The position numbers and the translations under genes are program-made. Shown in pieces: positions 55,820-64,000 of a DNA stretch of 64,000 nucleotides (position 1 is the first letter of the stretch; each line of letters starts with the position of its first letter). The stretch spans positions 162,770-226,769 of the forward strand of contig NZ_PXZT01000004.1 in the NCBI RefSeq assembly GCF_003008695.1. Reading direction: 5' to 3'. The notes beneath the pieces were generated by a model. That model saw only the letters and a program-made list of their open reading frames with translations, was not told the origin of the DNA and made no database searches. Source of the stretch: Trichococcus alkaliphilus (GTDB lineage: Bacteria > Bacillota > Bacilli > Lactobacillales > Aerococcaceae).

Positions 55820-56761
55820 ATGGGTAAATTATTATTGACAGGCGTTGACGGAAACCTTGGAAATCAGGCAGCAGAATACCTTTTGGATTTAGTCGGAAAA
55901 GATCAACTGATCTTCTGCGCATACAGCGAGGCTGCTCTGAAAAAATATGCAGACCTAGGCATTGAAACACATGTAACAAACTTTAACCACAAAGACGGCT
56001 TGGCTGAAGCTTTCGCAAATGCCGATAAAGTTGCGCTGATTTCGATGCCTTTCGTCGGCGCAAAACGCCAAAACGCGCATAAAAATGTGGTGGATGCCGC
56101 CAAAGAAGCCGGCGTTCAGCAGATCATCTACACTTCATTAGTGAACGCGGCTGACGAATCCAACCCGAGCATCGAAAAAATAGACCACATCTTCACAGAG
56201 GACTACATCAATGAAGTCGGAATGGATCATATTTTCCTGCGCAACTCTCAATACGCTGAAGCCATGGTAACCAATTACTTCACCTTTGTGAAAATGGGTG
56301 GCGTCATGCAGAACAACCAGGCTGACGGAAAAATGGCCTATATTTCACGTAAAGACTGCGCCAAAGCGGTTGCGAATGCATTGGCTACCGATAAATACCA
56401 CGATGCTGTCCTGAACATCAATGGGCCTGAATTGATGACCATCACGGATTTCGTCAATTACGGCAATGAAGCGACCGGCAATAACGTCACGTACCAAGCC
56501 ATCTCCGACGAAGAGAACTACGCCATCTTTGACGCAATGGGCGTGCCGAGAACCACCGAAGGTACATTCAAAAAAGACTCCGAAGCACCCTTCTCCTCTG
56601 AAGGCATGGTCACTTTCGGAGAAGCAATCCGCTTGGGCAAGATGGACAACTTCACGGATGACTTCAAACAACTGACCGGAGAAGAAGCAATCACAGTGAA
56701 ATACATGTTTGAGCATGCCGATAACTTCCAAGTCGGCGAGCGCCATTCGGAAGATAAATAA
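55820..56761 (+). CDS. NmrA-type NAD(P)-binding reductase
   Basis: A 313-residue atypical short-chain dehydrogenase. The nucleotide-binding loop is LLLTGVDGNLGNQAAEYL (4-21), with FLRNSQYAEAM and YISRKDCAKAVANAL typical of NmrA/quinone-reductase-2-like proteins. These act as NADPH:quinone reductases or redox sensors. GACAGGAG precedes the ATG. It follows the LysR gene and ends at the terminator at 56768. A truncated paralogue of its last 82 codons lies at 59084. Confidence 0.88.
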   Translation: MGKLLLTGVDGNLGNQAAEYLLDLVGKDQLIFCAYSEAALKKYADLGIETHVTNFNHKDGLAEAFANADKVALISMPFVGAKRQNAHKNVVDAAKEAGVQQIIYTSLVNAADESNPSIEKIDHIFTEDYINEVGMDHIFLRNSQYAEAMVTNYFTFVKMGGVMQNNQADGKMAYISRKDCAKAVANALATDKYHDAVLNINGPELMTITDFVNYGNEATGNNVTYQAISDEENYAIFDAMGVPRTTEGTFKKDSEAPFSSEGMVTFGEAIRLGKMDNFTDDFKQLTGEEAITVKYMFEHADNFQVGERHSEDK

Positions 56762-56767
56762 TACGAG

Positions 56768-56807
56768 AAAAGAACGTGGTTGCCTTGATGGCCCCACGTT
56801 CTTTTTT
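56768..56807. terminator. Terminator between the NmrA-like gene and nadE
   Basis: Arms AAAAGAACGTGG / CCACGTTCTTTT with T-run on the plus strand, between convergent genes. Confidence 0.82.
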
Positions 56808-56883
56808 GTTTTTCATCCATAGAAAGAACATAGATTTACTAATGCCCTCCGGATCCAGAGACGGCCAGCATAGTCCTATTATG

Positions 56884-58839
56884 TTACACCATCCGCTCCA
56901 GCTCACTAAGCCAAAGTTCATAGCTGGCATCACTCGGCATGCGCCAATCACCTCGGGGGGAAAGACTGACCGAACCTACCTTCACGCCGTCCGGCATGCA
57001 GGAGCGTTTGAATTGTTGGGTGAAGAAACGTTTGTAGAACACCCGGAGTTGATTGATGATCGTTTGCCTATTGCTGTCCTCAAAGGCGTGCTCAGCCAGG
57101 AAAATGATCTTGGCGGGGCTGAAGCCGAACCGCAGGACATAGTAAAGGAAAAAGTCGTGCAGATCATAGGAGCCTATAACCTTTTCCGTCATCTGCTGGA
57201 TATTCCCGGTCTCATCCAGCGGAAGCAATTCGGGACTGATCGGCGTATTGAGGATATCTTCCAGTACCTTTTTGATATTGGGCTCAGCCGATACCGCAAA
57301 CCATGCTACTAAATATTTAACCAAGGTCTTTGGTATGCTGGAGTTGACGCCATACATGCTCATTTGATCGCCATTATACGTGCACCAACCCAATGCCAAC
57401 TCCGACAAATCGCCCGTACCGACCACCAGTCCTGCCTCCTGGTTGGCGATATCCATTAAAATTTGGGTCCGCTCCCTCGCTTGGAGATTCTCGTAGGTGA
57501 TATCCTTTTCATTTGGATCATGGCCGATATCCTCCATGTGCTGGATGCAGGCGTCCCGGATAGATATGTCTTTAGTCGTGATCCCCAACGCCTGCATCAG
57601 TGATGCGGCATTAGCGTAGGTGCGATTGGATGTCCCGAATCCCGGCATGGTGACCCCGATGATATCTTTGGCTGGGCGCTGAAGCTGCTTATACGCATGA
57701 TAGGTCACCAGAAGGGCTAAGGTGGAATCGAGGCCACCGGAAATCCCCAACACCGCCTTCTTGATGCCTGTCTTATTCAAACGTTGGGCCAATCCGGTTG
57801 CTTGAATGGTGAATATGTCGGAACACGACTGCTCACGAGTCTGTTTTTCTGCCGGGACAAAAGGTTTAGGGTCAACCTTGCGGCGAAAGTCAGTCGTTTC
57901 ATTTTCCGCATCCGGAGCTGCTGCCGCGTGATGTAGCTGGTAAATGACGGTTTGATAGTCACGGCGTTCCACATTGCCCATGAAGGAATTGATTTTTCTG
58001 CGGTCATTCATGAGACGCTCGATATCGATATCCTGGATGAGCAGGGTTTCCTGTAGGTTCATCCTGTCTTCTTGCAGCAAGGATCCGTTTTCTGCGATGA
58101 TGGCATGCCCGCCAAAAACCAGATCGGTGGTAGACTCGCTGGAGCCAGACGAGGCGTATAGATATGCTGCGATACATTTCGCGGACTGTCCCGCCACCAG
58201 ACTTTTTCGGTAGGCTGCCTTGCCCACCACTTCATTGCTGGCCGATAGGTTGAGGAGCAGGTTGGCCCCGTTCAGCGCATGGTTGGAACTGGGTGGAATC
58301 GGAACCCATAGATCTTCGCAAATTTCCACACCGATCACCAACTCCGAACCGGCATCTTTGAACAACAGATTCTCGCAAAACGGGACCTCTTGCCCGCAGA
58401 GGTTGATTTTGTCGGAAATGCGGTGAACGGATGAAGAAAACCAACGTTTCTCATAAAATTCATTGTAGTTAGGGATAAAGGTTTTGGGGACGATGCCTAA
58501 TATTCTGCCTTTGAAGAATACTACAGCGCAATTGAACAGTTGATTGTCTGCCCGCACAGGCATCCCTGCCGCAATCACCATTTCAAGAGAATTTGTCCCC
58601 TGCAGCAATTCCGTCAACTCTTTCTCGGCCGCCTCCAGCAACAGACGCTGATGGAACAAATCCCCGCTGCTGTAGCCCGTGATACTGAGTTCAGGGAACA
58701 GAAGCACGTTGACCTTTTGAGAAGCGGCTTTAAAGCTTAAATCCAATATTTGCCGACAATTGAATGTTGGATCCGCAACCTGAAGTTTTGGAACGGCTAC
58801 TCCTGCTCGGATAAAACCGAGCTCGTTTAACGTAATCAC
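56884..58839 (-). CDS. nadE: Glutamine-dependent NAD+ synthetase
   Basis: A 651-residue two-domain enzyme making NAD from deamido-NAD. The N-terminal nitrilase-type glutaminase has the triad in LLFPELSITGYS (Glu), IPNYNEFYEKRWF (Lys) and GVEICEDLWVP (Cys). The C-terminal synthetase has the ATP loop LGISGGLDSTLAL and GTGDLSELALGW. Length fits the long glutamine-dependent class. Translation starts at GTG 58839 behind GGAGTGG. Monocistronic. Confidence 0.95.
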   Translation of the reverse strand: MITLNELGFIRAGVAVPKLQVADPTFNCRQILDLSFKAASQKVNVLLFPELSITGYSSGDLFHQRLLLEAAEKELTELLQGTNSLEMVIAAGMPVRADNQLFNCAVVFFKGRILGIVPKTFIPNYNEFYEKRWFSSSVHRISDKINLCGQEVPFCENLLFKDAGSELVIGVEICEDLWVPIPPSSNHALNGANLLLNLSASNEVVGKAAYRKSLVAGQSAKCIAAYLYASSGSSESTTDLVFGGHAIIAENGSLLQEDRMNLQETLLIQDIDIERLMNDRRKINSFMGNVERRDYQTVIYQLHHAAAAPDAENETTDFRRKVDPKPFVPAEKQTREQSCSDIFTIQATGLAQRLNKTGIKKAVLGISGGLDSTLALLVTYHAYKQLQRPAKDIIGVTMPGFGTSNRTYANAASLMQALGITTKDISIRDACIQHMEDIGHDPNEKDITYENLQARERTQILMDIANQEAGLVVGTGDLSELALGWCTYNGDQMSMYGVNSSIPKTLVKYLVAWFAVSAEPNIKKVLEDILNTPISPELLPLDETGNIQQMTEKVIGSYDLHDFFLYYVLRFGFSPAKIIFLAEHAFEDSNRQTIINQLRVFYKRFFTQQFKRSCMPDGVKVGSVSLSPRGDWRMPSDASYELWLSELERMV

Positions 58840-59083
58840 AAATAATCCACTCCTTTTCCGAAAGAAACCCGCAAATCAATAAGCGCTTTCATTTTTAAGT
58901 CACAGCCACACAAACGACATCAAGTACTGTTGCGGCCATTCCATATTATTTTCTTCTTGGCACAGTTTGGACGATCTGACGGATTTCAACACCTTTTCAC
59001 TTTTCCTCTTTGCTCAAATTGTATCACACCGAAAGAGTCAACCGTTACTGCAGCGCCCGACATTCTCCGCTTTACGAATCCAT

Positions 59084-59332
59084 GAGAACTACGCCATCTT
59101 TGATGCGATGGGCGTTCCGAGAACAACAGAAGGCGCATTCAAAAAAGACTCCGAAGCACCCTTCTCTTCAGAAGGCATGGTCACTTTCGGAGAAGCGATT
59201 CGCTTGGGCAAGATGGACAACTTCACAAATGACTTCAAACAACTGACTGGTGAGGAAGCCCTCACGGTGAAATACATGTTCGAGAATGCTGACGAGTTCC
59301 AGGTCAGCGAACGCCATTCGGAAGATAACTAA
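59084..59332 (+). pseudogene. 3' remnant of an NmrA-like paralogue
   Basis: The 249 bases align without gaps to the last 249 of the gene ending at 56761: 75 of 82 residues are identical (ENYAIFDAMGVPRTTEG to ERHSEDN) and most base changes are synonymous. The homology begins abruptly at 59084; upstream there is no nucleotide-binding domain. An open frame reaches back to 58967 but its first part is unrelated and lacks a ribosome site. A deletion has removed about three quarters of the gene. Confidence 0.85.
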
Positions 59333-59343
59333 ATCCGATAACA

Positions 59344-59400
59344 AAAAAGGAGGGGCTGTCTCAAGGTCATTTGAAATCGACTTTGAGGCAGTCCCTCTTT
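59344..59400. terminator. Hairpin after the NmrA remnant
   Basis: Arms GAGGGGCTGTCTCAA / TTGAGGCAGTCCCTC with an inner stem and flanking A/T runs. Confidence 0.7.
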
Positions 59401-59486
59401 GTGTGGTTTTTCAGCATAAGTTGACATAGCTGATTACAGCATTAAAAAATGAACCCGCTCGGCGGTGATTCTCACCAGTAATAATT

Positions 59487-60095
59487 TTAATAGAACTCGA
59501 TTATAACATCCTCGTAACCATTGGAGCTATAATGAGAAATCAACAATAACTCTGCTCTTTTGTCTGCCTCTTCCAAAAAGCCTTGGCTAATTTTTTCTTC
59601 TTCAAGTTGTTTTTTATGAGCATTTATTTCGTCAAAAATTATCTGAGCAGGATAATCCGAAAATATATTGCCTTTGACATCCTCCACTTTCGTTTTTTCT
59701 GTCTCAACAACATTATCGAGAATATAGGATTTCGGGACTTTTACTAATAATCGTTTGGAAATTTCATCGTACGTTTGTTGAACCTTAGAAAAATCTGTTC
59801 CTGCCTTTAGATACCCAGAATATTCGATTAGCTTGATTGCCTCTGCAAAATTAAAATCAGGAAATCCAGGCACTGGTATGCTCCTATCTGTGCGGCTTAT
59901 TATTACATTACTGTATTCATACTTTAATGTCGCCAATTCTGACAGTTCTACTAATTTTTCCTGCGTTAAAGCTGTTTCTGAGGTTTTATTAGTTTGGATG
60001 GAAATTATTTCAGTTTTATTTAGTATAAACAATCCGGCTGTCAAAACAAACCCTATAGCAAGTATTGACACTAGCCTTTCCTTTAGTTTTTTCAT
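59487..60095 (-). CDS. Membrane-anchored DUF4230-like protein
   Basis: A 202-residue protein with one N-terminal transmembrane segment (RLVSILAIGFVLTAGLFIL) and an extracellular domain. The pattern ATLKYEYSNVI, then FAEAIKLIEYSGYLKAGTDFSKV, resembles DUF4230; function unknown. ATG 60095 follows GAGGAG; the longer open frame has no ribosome site. Last of three same-strand genes (61720 to 59487). Confidence 0.72.
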   Translation of the reverse strand: MKKLKERLVSILAIGFVLTAGLFILNKTEIISIQTNKTSETALTQEKLVELSELATLKYEYSNVIISRTDRSIPVPGFPDFNFAEAIKLIEYSGYLKAGTDFSKVQQTYDEISKRLLVKVPKSYILDNVVETEKTKVEDVKGNIFSDYPAQIIFDEINAHKKQLEEEKISQGFLEEADKRAELLLISHYSSNGYEDVIIEFY

Positions 60096-60203
60096 GATGC
60101 AATTCTCCTCACATATTAATTTTGAGACGACCCCTTCATTTTTATTATGCCCTATCAGAGAATGGATCTGGAAATAGTTGAATGTTTGATTCACATCTTA
60201 AAC

Positions 60204-60581
60204 TTACCTGAATGGCTTTCTCGCGATTTTAGAGATAGCCTGTCGGAATTCCCCCCATTGCTCAGGATAACAGTTACCTCCATGTTTAGTAATTGTAAGG
60301 CCATCCATCACTATTTCAACATGCCATTGAGTTCCATCGAGGAAGCCCGGATCTACATATTCGGCTTCCCAATTCAACAAATCTAATGTTTCCAGCTGTT
60401 CAACAAATTTTTTTGCAGTGGCTAAGCGAATGTTTCTAAGAGCCATATTTGCTGGTTCTCCTCCACCGCCATGATTCCAGTTGACCAAATTATTTTCCAA
60501 ATCTACCTCTACTTGGTAATGACCACCAAAGTAGCCACCGACAGATGCTTCAATCTTTTTAATTTTTTCATATTCCGTCAT
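60204..60581 (-). CDS. Uncharacterised 125-residue protein
   Basis: A soluble protein I do not recognise. Notable are an N-terminal SVGGYFGGHYQVEVD with alternating beta pattern, a HGGGGEP turn, and WHVEIVMDGLTITKHGGNCYPEQW. No signal or membrane segment. ATG 60581 lies 8 nt behind AAAGGA, and 11 nt after the stop of the lipoprotein gene, so the two are cotranscribed. Confidence 0.75.
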   Translation of the reverse strand: MTEYEKIKKIEASVGGYFGGHYQVEVDLENNLVNWNHGGGGEPANMALRNIRLATAKKFVEQLETLDLLNWEAEYVDPGFLDGTQWHVEIVMDGLTITKHGGNCYPEQWGEFRQAISKIARKPFR

Positions 60582-60592
60582 AAGCATTTCCT

Positions 60593-61720
60593 TTATTGTG
60601 CACTGAAGTAGAAGGACGCCGAATAATTTTCATCATAGGAAATTAAGAAGTTGTCTCCTATTGGAGCGTATTTAACTACACGTCCAGATGCTTCTGCTCC
60701 AGGAAAAATATCCGAATAGCCGAATTCGTTACCATCGAGGCTAGCGTATGCATCTTGGGCAATTTCGCTACCGGATGATGAAACGATTTCAAAATTTGGC
60801 AGTATCGTAAAAGGTGTGTCTTGATTCCCATCCAACAATTTCATCGTTACATCAAAAATGACCCATTCCATGCCTTCAGGAGGTGCTTCATTGAATTGAT
60901 TTTCAGCCATTAGAGTGTCCAAGGCAGCCTGACCTTTTGTGATGCCATTGATCTGAAGTGAAATGGTTCCTTCATAGTTTTCCGTCCAATCCTCATTGGA
61001 ATACTCAACCGGAATTTCAATGGCTTGTCCTAAAGGCACTGGATTGCTTCTTTTCCCGGCTGCAGAGGAGTCAGTAGTAGATTCCTCTGTGCTGGTTTCA
61101 TCGACTGGCTCGGTTTCCTCAAAAGCGCCCTCCAATTCGGTGCTGAGTGACATAAAGCCTGACATGACCACATCCATCATTTCATCAGTAATTTCCTTGA
61201 TATACCACTCGTTGTCCTGCTTTACTAAATCGATTTTCAAAGTAGCTTCTTTAAACGTTTCCGAAACGATCTCTGCCTGTTCCTTCATCGTATCAGCAAA
61301 CATCTGATTCGTTTCCTCTTCGGTCATTTCCGTACCGCTGAATGCCAAGGGTAACATTTTCATGAATGCGGAACTGATTGTTGCTTTAATCAAGGGTGCG
61401 CCGTCAACATATTTCGCGTTCATCGTCACGACTGCTTTGTCGCCGTCAATTTCGCTTCCGGTTACTTCGTAAGTCATTTTTTCAGCATTGGTTTTGAAAT
61501 ATTCCAATAGGTATTCATTCGAATCATCGGTCAGAAGTTCTTCCGGATCCGTCACTTCTTCCTCATTCGTAGAAAGGACAGCTGCTGCCATTGCTTCGGT
61601 ATCAAGTTGTTGGCCAGCCGTGAAAAATTCCTCCACTGTTGATTCAGGTTTAGCGCCACTACATCCGGCCAATAAAGCTAGTGACAGCATCGATACTGCG
61701 ATTGTTCTCCATTTTCTCAT
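60593..61720 (-). CDS. Cell-surface lipoprotein with DUF5105-like domain
   Basis: A 375-residue lipoprotein, lipobox LLAGC near residue 20. The first domain (about 25-195) has the cystatin/NTF2-like pattern of DUF5105-type proteins (VEEFFTAGQQLD, WYIKEITDEMMDVV). A Thr/Ser/Glu-rich linker (about 205-225) joins a C-terminal DUF4352-like Ig-fold (PVPLGQAIEIPVEY, WVIFDVTMKL, YSDIFPGAEASGRVVKYAP). Function unknown; probably an envelope or stress-related protein. Confidence 0.8.
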   Translation of the reverse strand: MRKWRTIAVSMLSLALLAGCSGAKPESTVEEFFTAGQQLDTEAMAAAVLSTNEEEVTDPEELLTDDSNEYLLEYFKTNAEKMTYEVTGSEIDGDKAVVTMNAKYVDGAPLIKATISSAFMKMLPLAFSGTEMTEEETNQMFADTMKEQAEIVSETFKEATLKIDLVKQDNEWYIKEITDEMMDVVMSGFMSLSTELEGAFEETEPVDETSTEESTTDSSAAGKRSNPVPLGQAIEIPVEYSNEDWTENYEGTISLQINGITKGQAALDTLMAENQFNEAPPEGMEWVIFDVTMKLLDGNQDTPFTILPNFEIVSSSGSEIAQDAYASLDGNEFGYSDIFPGAEASGRVVKYAPIGDNFLISYDENYSASFYFSAQ

Positions 61721-62059
61721 TCTCTTACTCCTCCAATTTTCGAATTGTGATCCTAAGCATCCTTCTATATAAACACCTACGGATTACCCAATTGATTAAG
61801 CAAATGTTTCTGTGACTGTAGTATCGCCCATTGATTGAGTCCAGCTTTTGATGTCCGGATACTCAAGAGCTCAGCCTTCTGGACCATGCCAATAGAGGGA
61901 TATTTATTTTAATATAATTGTACCACTATGCGGATGTTAAGCAACATTATTCAAACAAACTTTTTCCAGAAGTCCGCAGGAATTTAAAGGAGCGTATCAA
62001 TACCTCATTCCGGCAATCTATGTTATAACTATATTCGAATGATTTTAGAGGAGGTACTC
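61721..62059. other. Intergenic region between divergent lipoprotein and ABC exporter genes
   Basis: No gene is supported. It must hold both promoters; a TTATAAC-like -10 lies near 62020 for the exporter, without a clear -35. No strong hairpin is visible. Confidence 0.4.
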
Positions 62060-63784
62060 ATGCTTAAACGTTTTTTCGGCTATTATAAACCCTACAAGCA
62101 TCTGTTTATGCTTGATTTTTGTTGCGCTATTTTGGCGGCTGTCTTGGAACTTTCTTTCCCGGTCGTCGTCAACAGCGTCATTGATTCGATTTTGCCTTCC
62201 GGGCAGTGGAATTTGATACTCATGGTTTCGCTGGGCCTGTTGGTGTTGTACATCGTCAACACAGCAATGCAGTATATCGTCGTCTATTTCGGGCATGTAC
62301 TCGGGGTCAACATCGAGACCGATATGCGCCGGGAACTGTATGGACACATGCAGAAGCAGCCTTTCAGTTACTATGATGACCAGCAAACCGGCAAATTGAT
62401 GTCACGGCTGACGACGGATCTGTTCGAGATTTCCGAAGTTGCGCATCACGGGCCCGAGGATATCTTCATCACCATCATCACCTTGTTGGGATCTTTCCTT
62501 TTGATGCTGCAGATCCATGTGCCGTTGGCGATCGCCACTTTCGTCATGATTCCCTTCATTACGATTGCGCTCGTCTTTTTCAACAAGAAAATGACCAAGA
62601 TCAATACCCGCATTTTTGAAGAGCTGGGGGAATTCAGTGCGGGGATTGAAGCGTCTGTCAGCGGCATCCGCGTCGTGCAGGCATTCGCGAACGAAGCCTA
62701 TGAAGCGAAACGGTTCGAAGGATTGAACCGGGCCTATCGTCGCTCCAAAATTGCCTTCTACAAAATGATGGGCATCAGTTCTTCCTATAACTATCTGCTG
62801 ATCCGGCTGATCAACTTGTTCGCGCTGTTCTTCGGAGCCTATTACACTATCCAGGGTCAGCTTTCCTACGGCGAGTTCGTCGGTTTCATCCTCTTGTCCA
62901 ACATTTTTGTCCGTCCGATTGAGAAAGTGAACACTATGATCGAAAGTTATCCGAAAGGCATCGCCGGTTTCAGACGCTTCACCGAAGAGTTGGACCGCAC
63001 ACCGGATATTCTGGATAAACCCGGTGCCATCGAAGTGAGCCATTTGAAAGGCGATATCGTCTATAGCCAAGTGTCATTCGGCTATGACGGTTCCAAAAAA
63101 GTGTTGGACAGGATCGATCTGAAGATCCGGGCTGGCGAAACGGTCGCTTTCGTCGGTCCAAGCGGCGCCGGGAAAACGACCTTGTGCAACCTCCTTCCCC
63201 GCTTTTACGAAGCTACTGAAGGGACCGTCACAGTCGACGGCATCAACATCCAGGATTTGATGTTGCGGTCCTTGCGCAACCAAATCGGTGTCGTGCAGCA
63301 GGATGTCTTCCTCTTCCCGGGAACCGTAAGGGAAAACATCGCCTACGGGAAATTGGACGCGACCGATGCGGAAATCCAACAAGCAGCCCAGATGGCCAAT
63401 CTGGAAAAAGTCATAGCGGAAATGCCAAATGGGTTCGACTCGATGATCGGAGAACGCGGCGTCAAATTGTCCGGCGGACAAAAGCAGCGGCTTTCGATTG
63501 CGCGTATGTTCCTGAAAAATCCGCCGATCCTGATTTTGGATGAGGCGACTTCCGCGCTGGATACCGAAACCGAACAAGTCATCCAGGAATCGTTGGATAA
63601 CCTGTCGAAAGGCCGGACGACTCTGATCATCGCCCACCGTTTGACGACCATCAAGCATGCCGACAGGATCATCGTCGTCGATGAACAAGGGATTTCCGAA
63701 CAGGGCTCGCACAAGGAGTTGCTGGCTCAGGACGGAACCTACCGTCGCCTGTACGAGGCCCAGTTTTTGGGAATCGACCAGTAG
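62060..63784 (+). CDS. ABC exporter, fused membrane and ATPase domains
   Basis: A 574-residue type IV ABC transporter (MsbA/LmrA/BmrA-like) with six transmembrane segments (about 1-315) and a nucleotide-binding domain with Walker A GPSGAGKTT, Q-loop, signature LSGGQKQRLS, Walker B ILILDEATSALD and switch His in IIAHRLTT. It would work as a homodimer exporting lipids, peptides or drugs. ATG 62060 follows GAGGAGG; the start at 62039 is upstream of that site. Monocistronic. Confidence 0.92.
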   Translation: MLKRFFGYYKPYKHLFMLDFCCAILAAVLELSFPVVVNSVIDSILPSGQWNLILMVSLGLLVLYIVNTAMQYIVVYFGHVLGVNIETDMRRELYGHMQKQPFSYYDDQQTGKLMSRLTTDLFEISEVAHHGPEDIFITIITLLGSFLLMLQIHVPLAIATFVMIPFITIALVFFNKKMTKINTRIFEELGEFSAGIEASVSGIRVVQAFANEAYEAKRFEGLNRAYRRSKIAFYKMMGISSSYNYLLIRLINLFALFFGAYYTIQGQLSYGEFVGFILLSNIFVRPIEKVNTMIESYPKGIAGFRRFTEELDRTPDILDKPGAIEVSHLKGDIVYSQVSFGYDGSKKVLDRIDLKIRAGETVAFVGPSGAGKTTLCNLLPRFYEATEGTVTVDGINIQDLMLRSLRNQIGVVQQDVFLFPGTVRENIAYGKLDATDAEIQQAAQMANLEKVIAEMPNGFDSMIGERGVKLSGGQKQRLSIARMFLKNPPILILDEATSALDTETEQVIQESLDNLSKGRTTLIIAHRLTTIKHADRIIVVDEQGISEQGSHKELLAQDGTYRRLYEAQFLGIDQ

Positions 63785-63827
63785 TGGTATTGTCCCTTTT
63801 ATTCGGGAATTGAATTTTTGCCCAGAA

Positions 63828-63952
63828 ATAACCCGTCAAAACCACTTTGGCGGGGAAAATCAGTCCAAATCACAGTCCGAAAACCCGCCAAAACGACCTG
63901 GGCGGGGAAAAACGTCCGCGGACAACACGAGATTCCCCGCGAAAACCACTTG
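63828..63952. repeat. Three CCCGCCAAAA palindromes (family A)
   Basis: Successive units: CCCGTCAAAACCACTTTGGC then GGGG (63829 onward), CCCGCCAAAACGACCTGGGC then GGGG (63885 onward), and CCCCGCGAAAACCACTTGAGG (63934 onward). They share CCCGCCAAAAC and the GGCGGGGAAAA ending with the pair at 51290. Confidence 0.7.
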
Positions 63953-64000
63953 AGGCTGCTGAAAAAGTAGCTTAGATAACATAAAAGGATTAACAAAAAT

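Noticed and set aside
58967..59083. Upstream part of the frame joined to the NmrA remnant
   Set aside because: Unrelated to the NmrA family and without a ribosome site; it is open by chance.
59344..59400. Insertion sequence end
   Set aside because: The long inverted repeat resembles IS termini, but no transposase or second end is present; a terminator explains it.

Overview
The window looks like chromosome of a low-to-mid GC Gram-positive of the Lactobacillales, most likely a Carnobacteriaceae member of the Trichococcus type. Supporting this are PyrR-type RNA attenuators, an AddB lacking its iron-sulfur cysteines (RexB type), mannose-family PTS genes driven by sigma-54 and a LevR/ManR activator, ManO (DUF956), strong AGGAGG-like ribosome sites and TTGACA/TATAAT promoters. 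No rRNA, tRNA, CRISPR array, integrase or transposase was seen. The species assignment is inference.

Region by region. 1-600: start of pyrB (minus strand, running off the window) behind two tandem PyrR attenuators. 609-4560: an S66 peptidase and a three-gene ABC importer of the TrpXYZ type, the importer preceded by a promoter, a 20-residue leader peptide and a mutually exclusive hairpin array. 4660-6060: no intact gene, but a decayed fragment of rqcH. 6103-9335: rqcH and rpoN. 9413-14758: lspA-rluD-pyrR-pyrK-pyrD-pyrF-pyrE. 15020-17619: a lipoprotein polysaccharide deacetylase coupled to a secreted putative glycoside hydrolase. 17732-25370: cutC and the mannose PTS operon with ManR, a consensus sigma-54 promoter and upstream repeats; rpoN lies in the same window. 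25609-33623: a DUF2798 membrane protein and the rexA-rexB recombination nuclease.

33740-46860 is an AT-rich accessory island between rexB and an MFS gene, all on the minus strand and apparently two transcription units. The upstream unit (46771 to 40963) is an expanded McrBC locus: a RecB/Cas4-like nuclease, McrB with a domain inserted between Walker A and Walker B, McrC, a second PD-(D/E)XK nuclease and an unrecognised protein. The downstream unit (40425 to 33835) has two overlapping dynamin-like GTPases resembling the Leo dynamins, an orphan HsdS specificity subunit 12 nt behind them, and a eukaryotic-type Ser/Thr kinase. The dynamin pair + HsdS + kinase combination is the best candidate for an undescribed, probably anti-phage, system.

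46925-64000 returns to ordinary chromosome: MFS transporter, subtilisin-like protease, GNAT, SagB-like oxidoreductase, DUF2975/XRE pair, HAD phosphatase, VOC protein, a LysR regulator that seems to start at AUC, an NmrA-type reductase with a truncated paralogue nearby, nadE, three small cell-envelope genes and an ABC exporter. Two families of intergenic palindromes (near 51.3 kb and 63.9 kb; and at 53.2 kb) punctuate this part.
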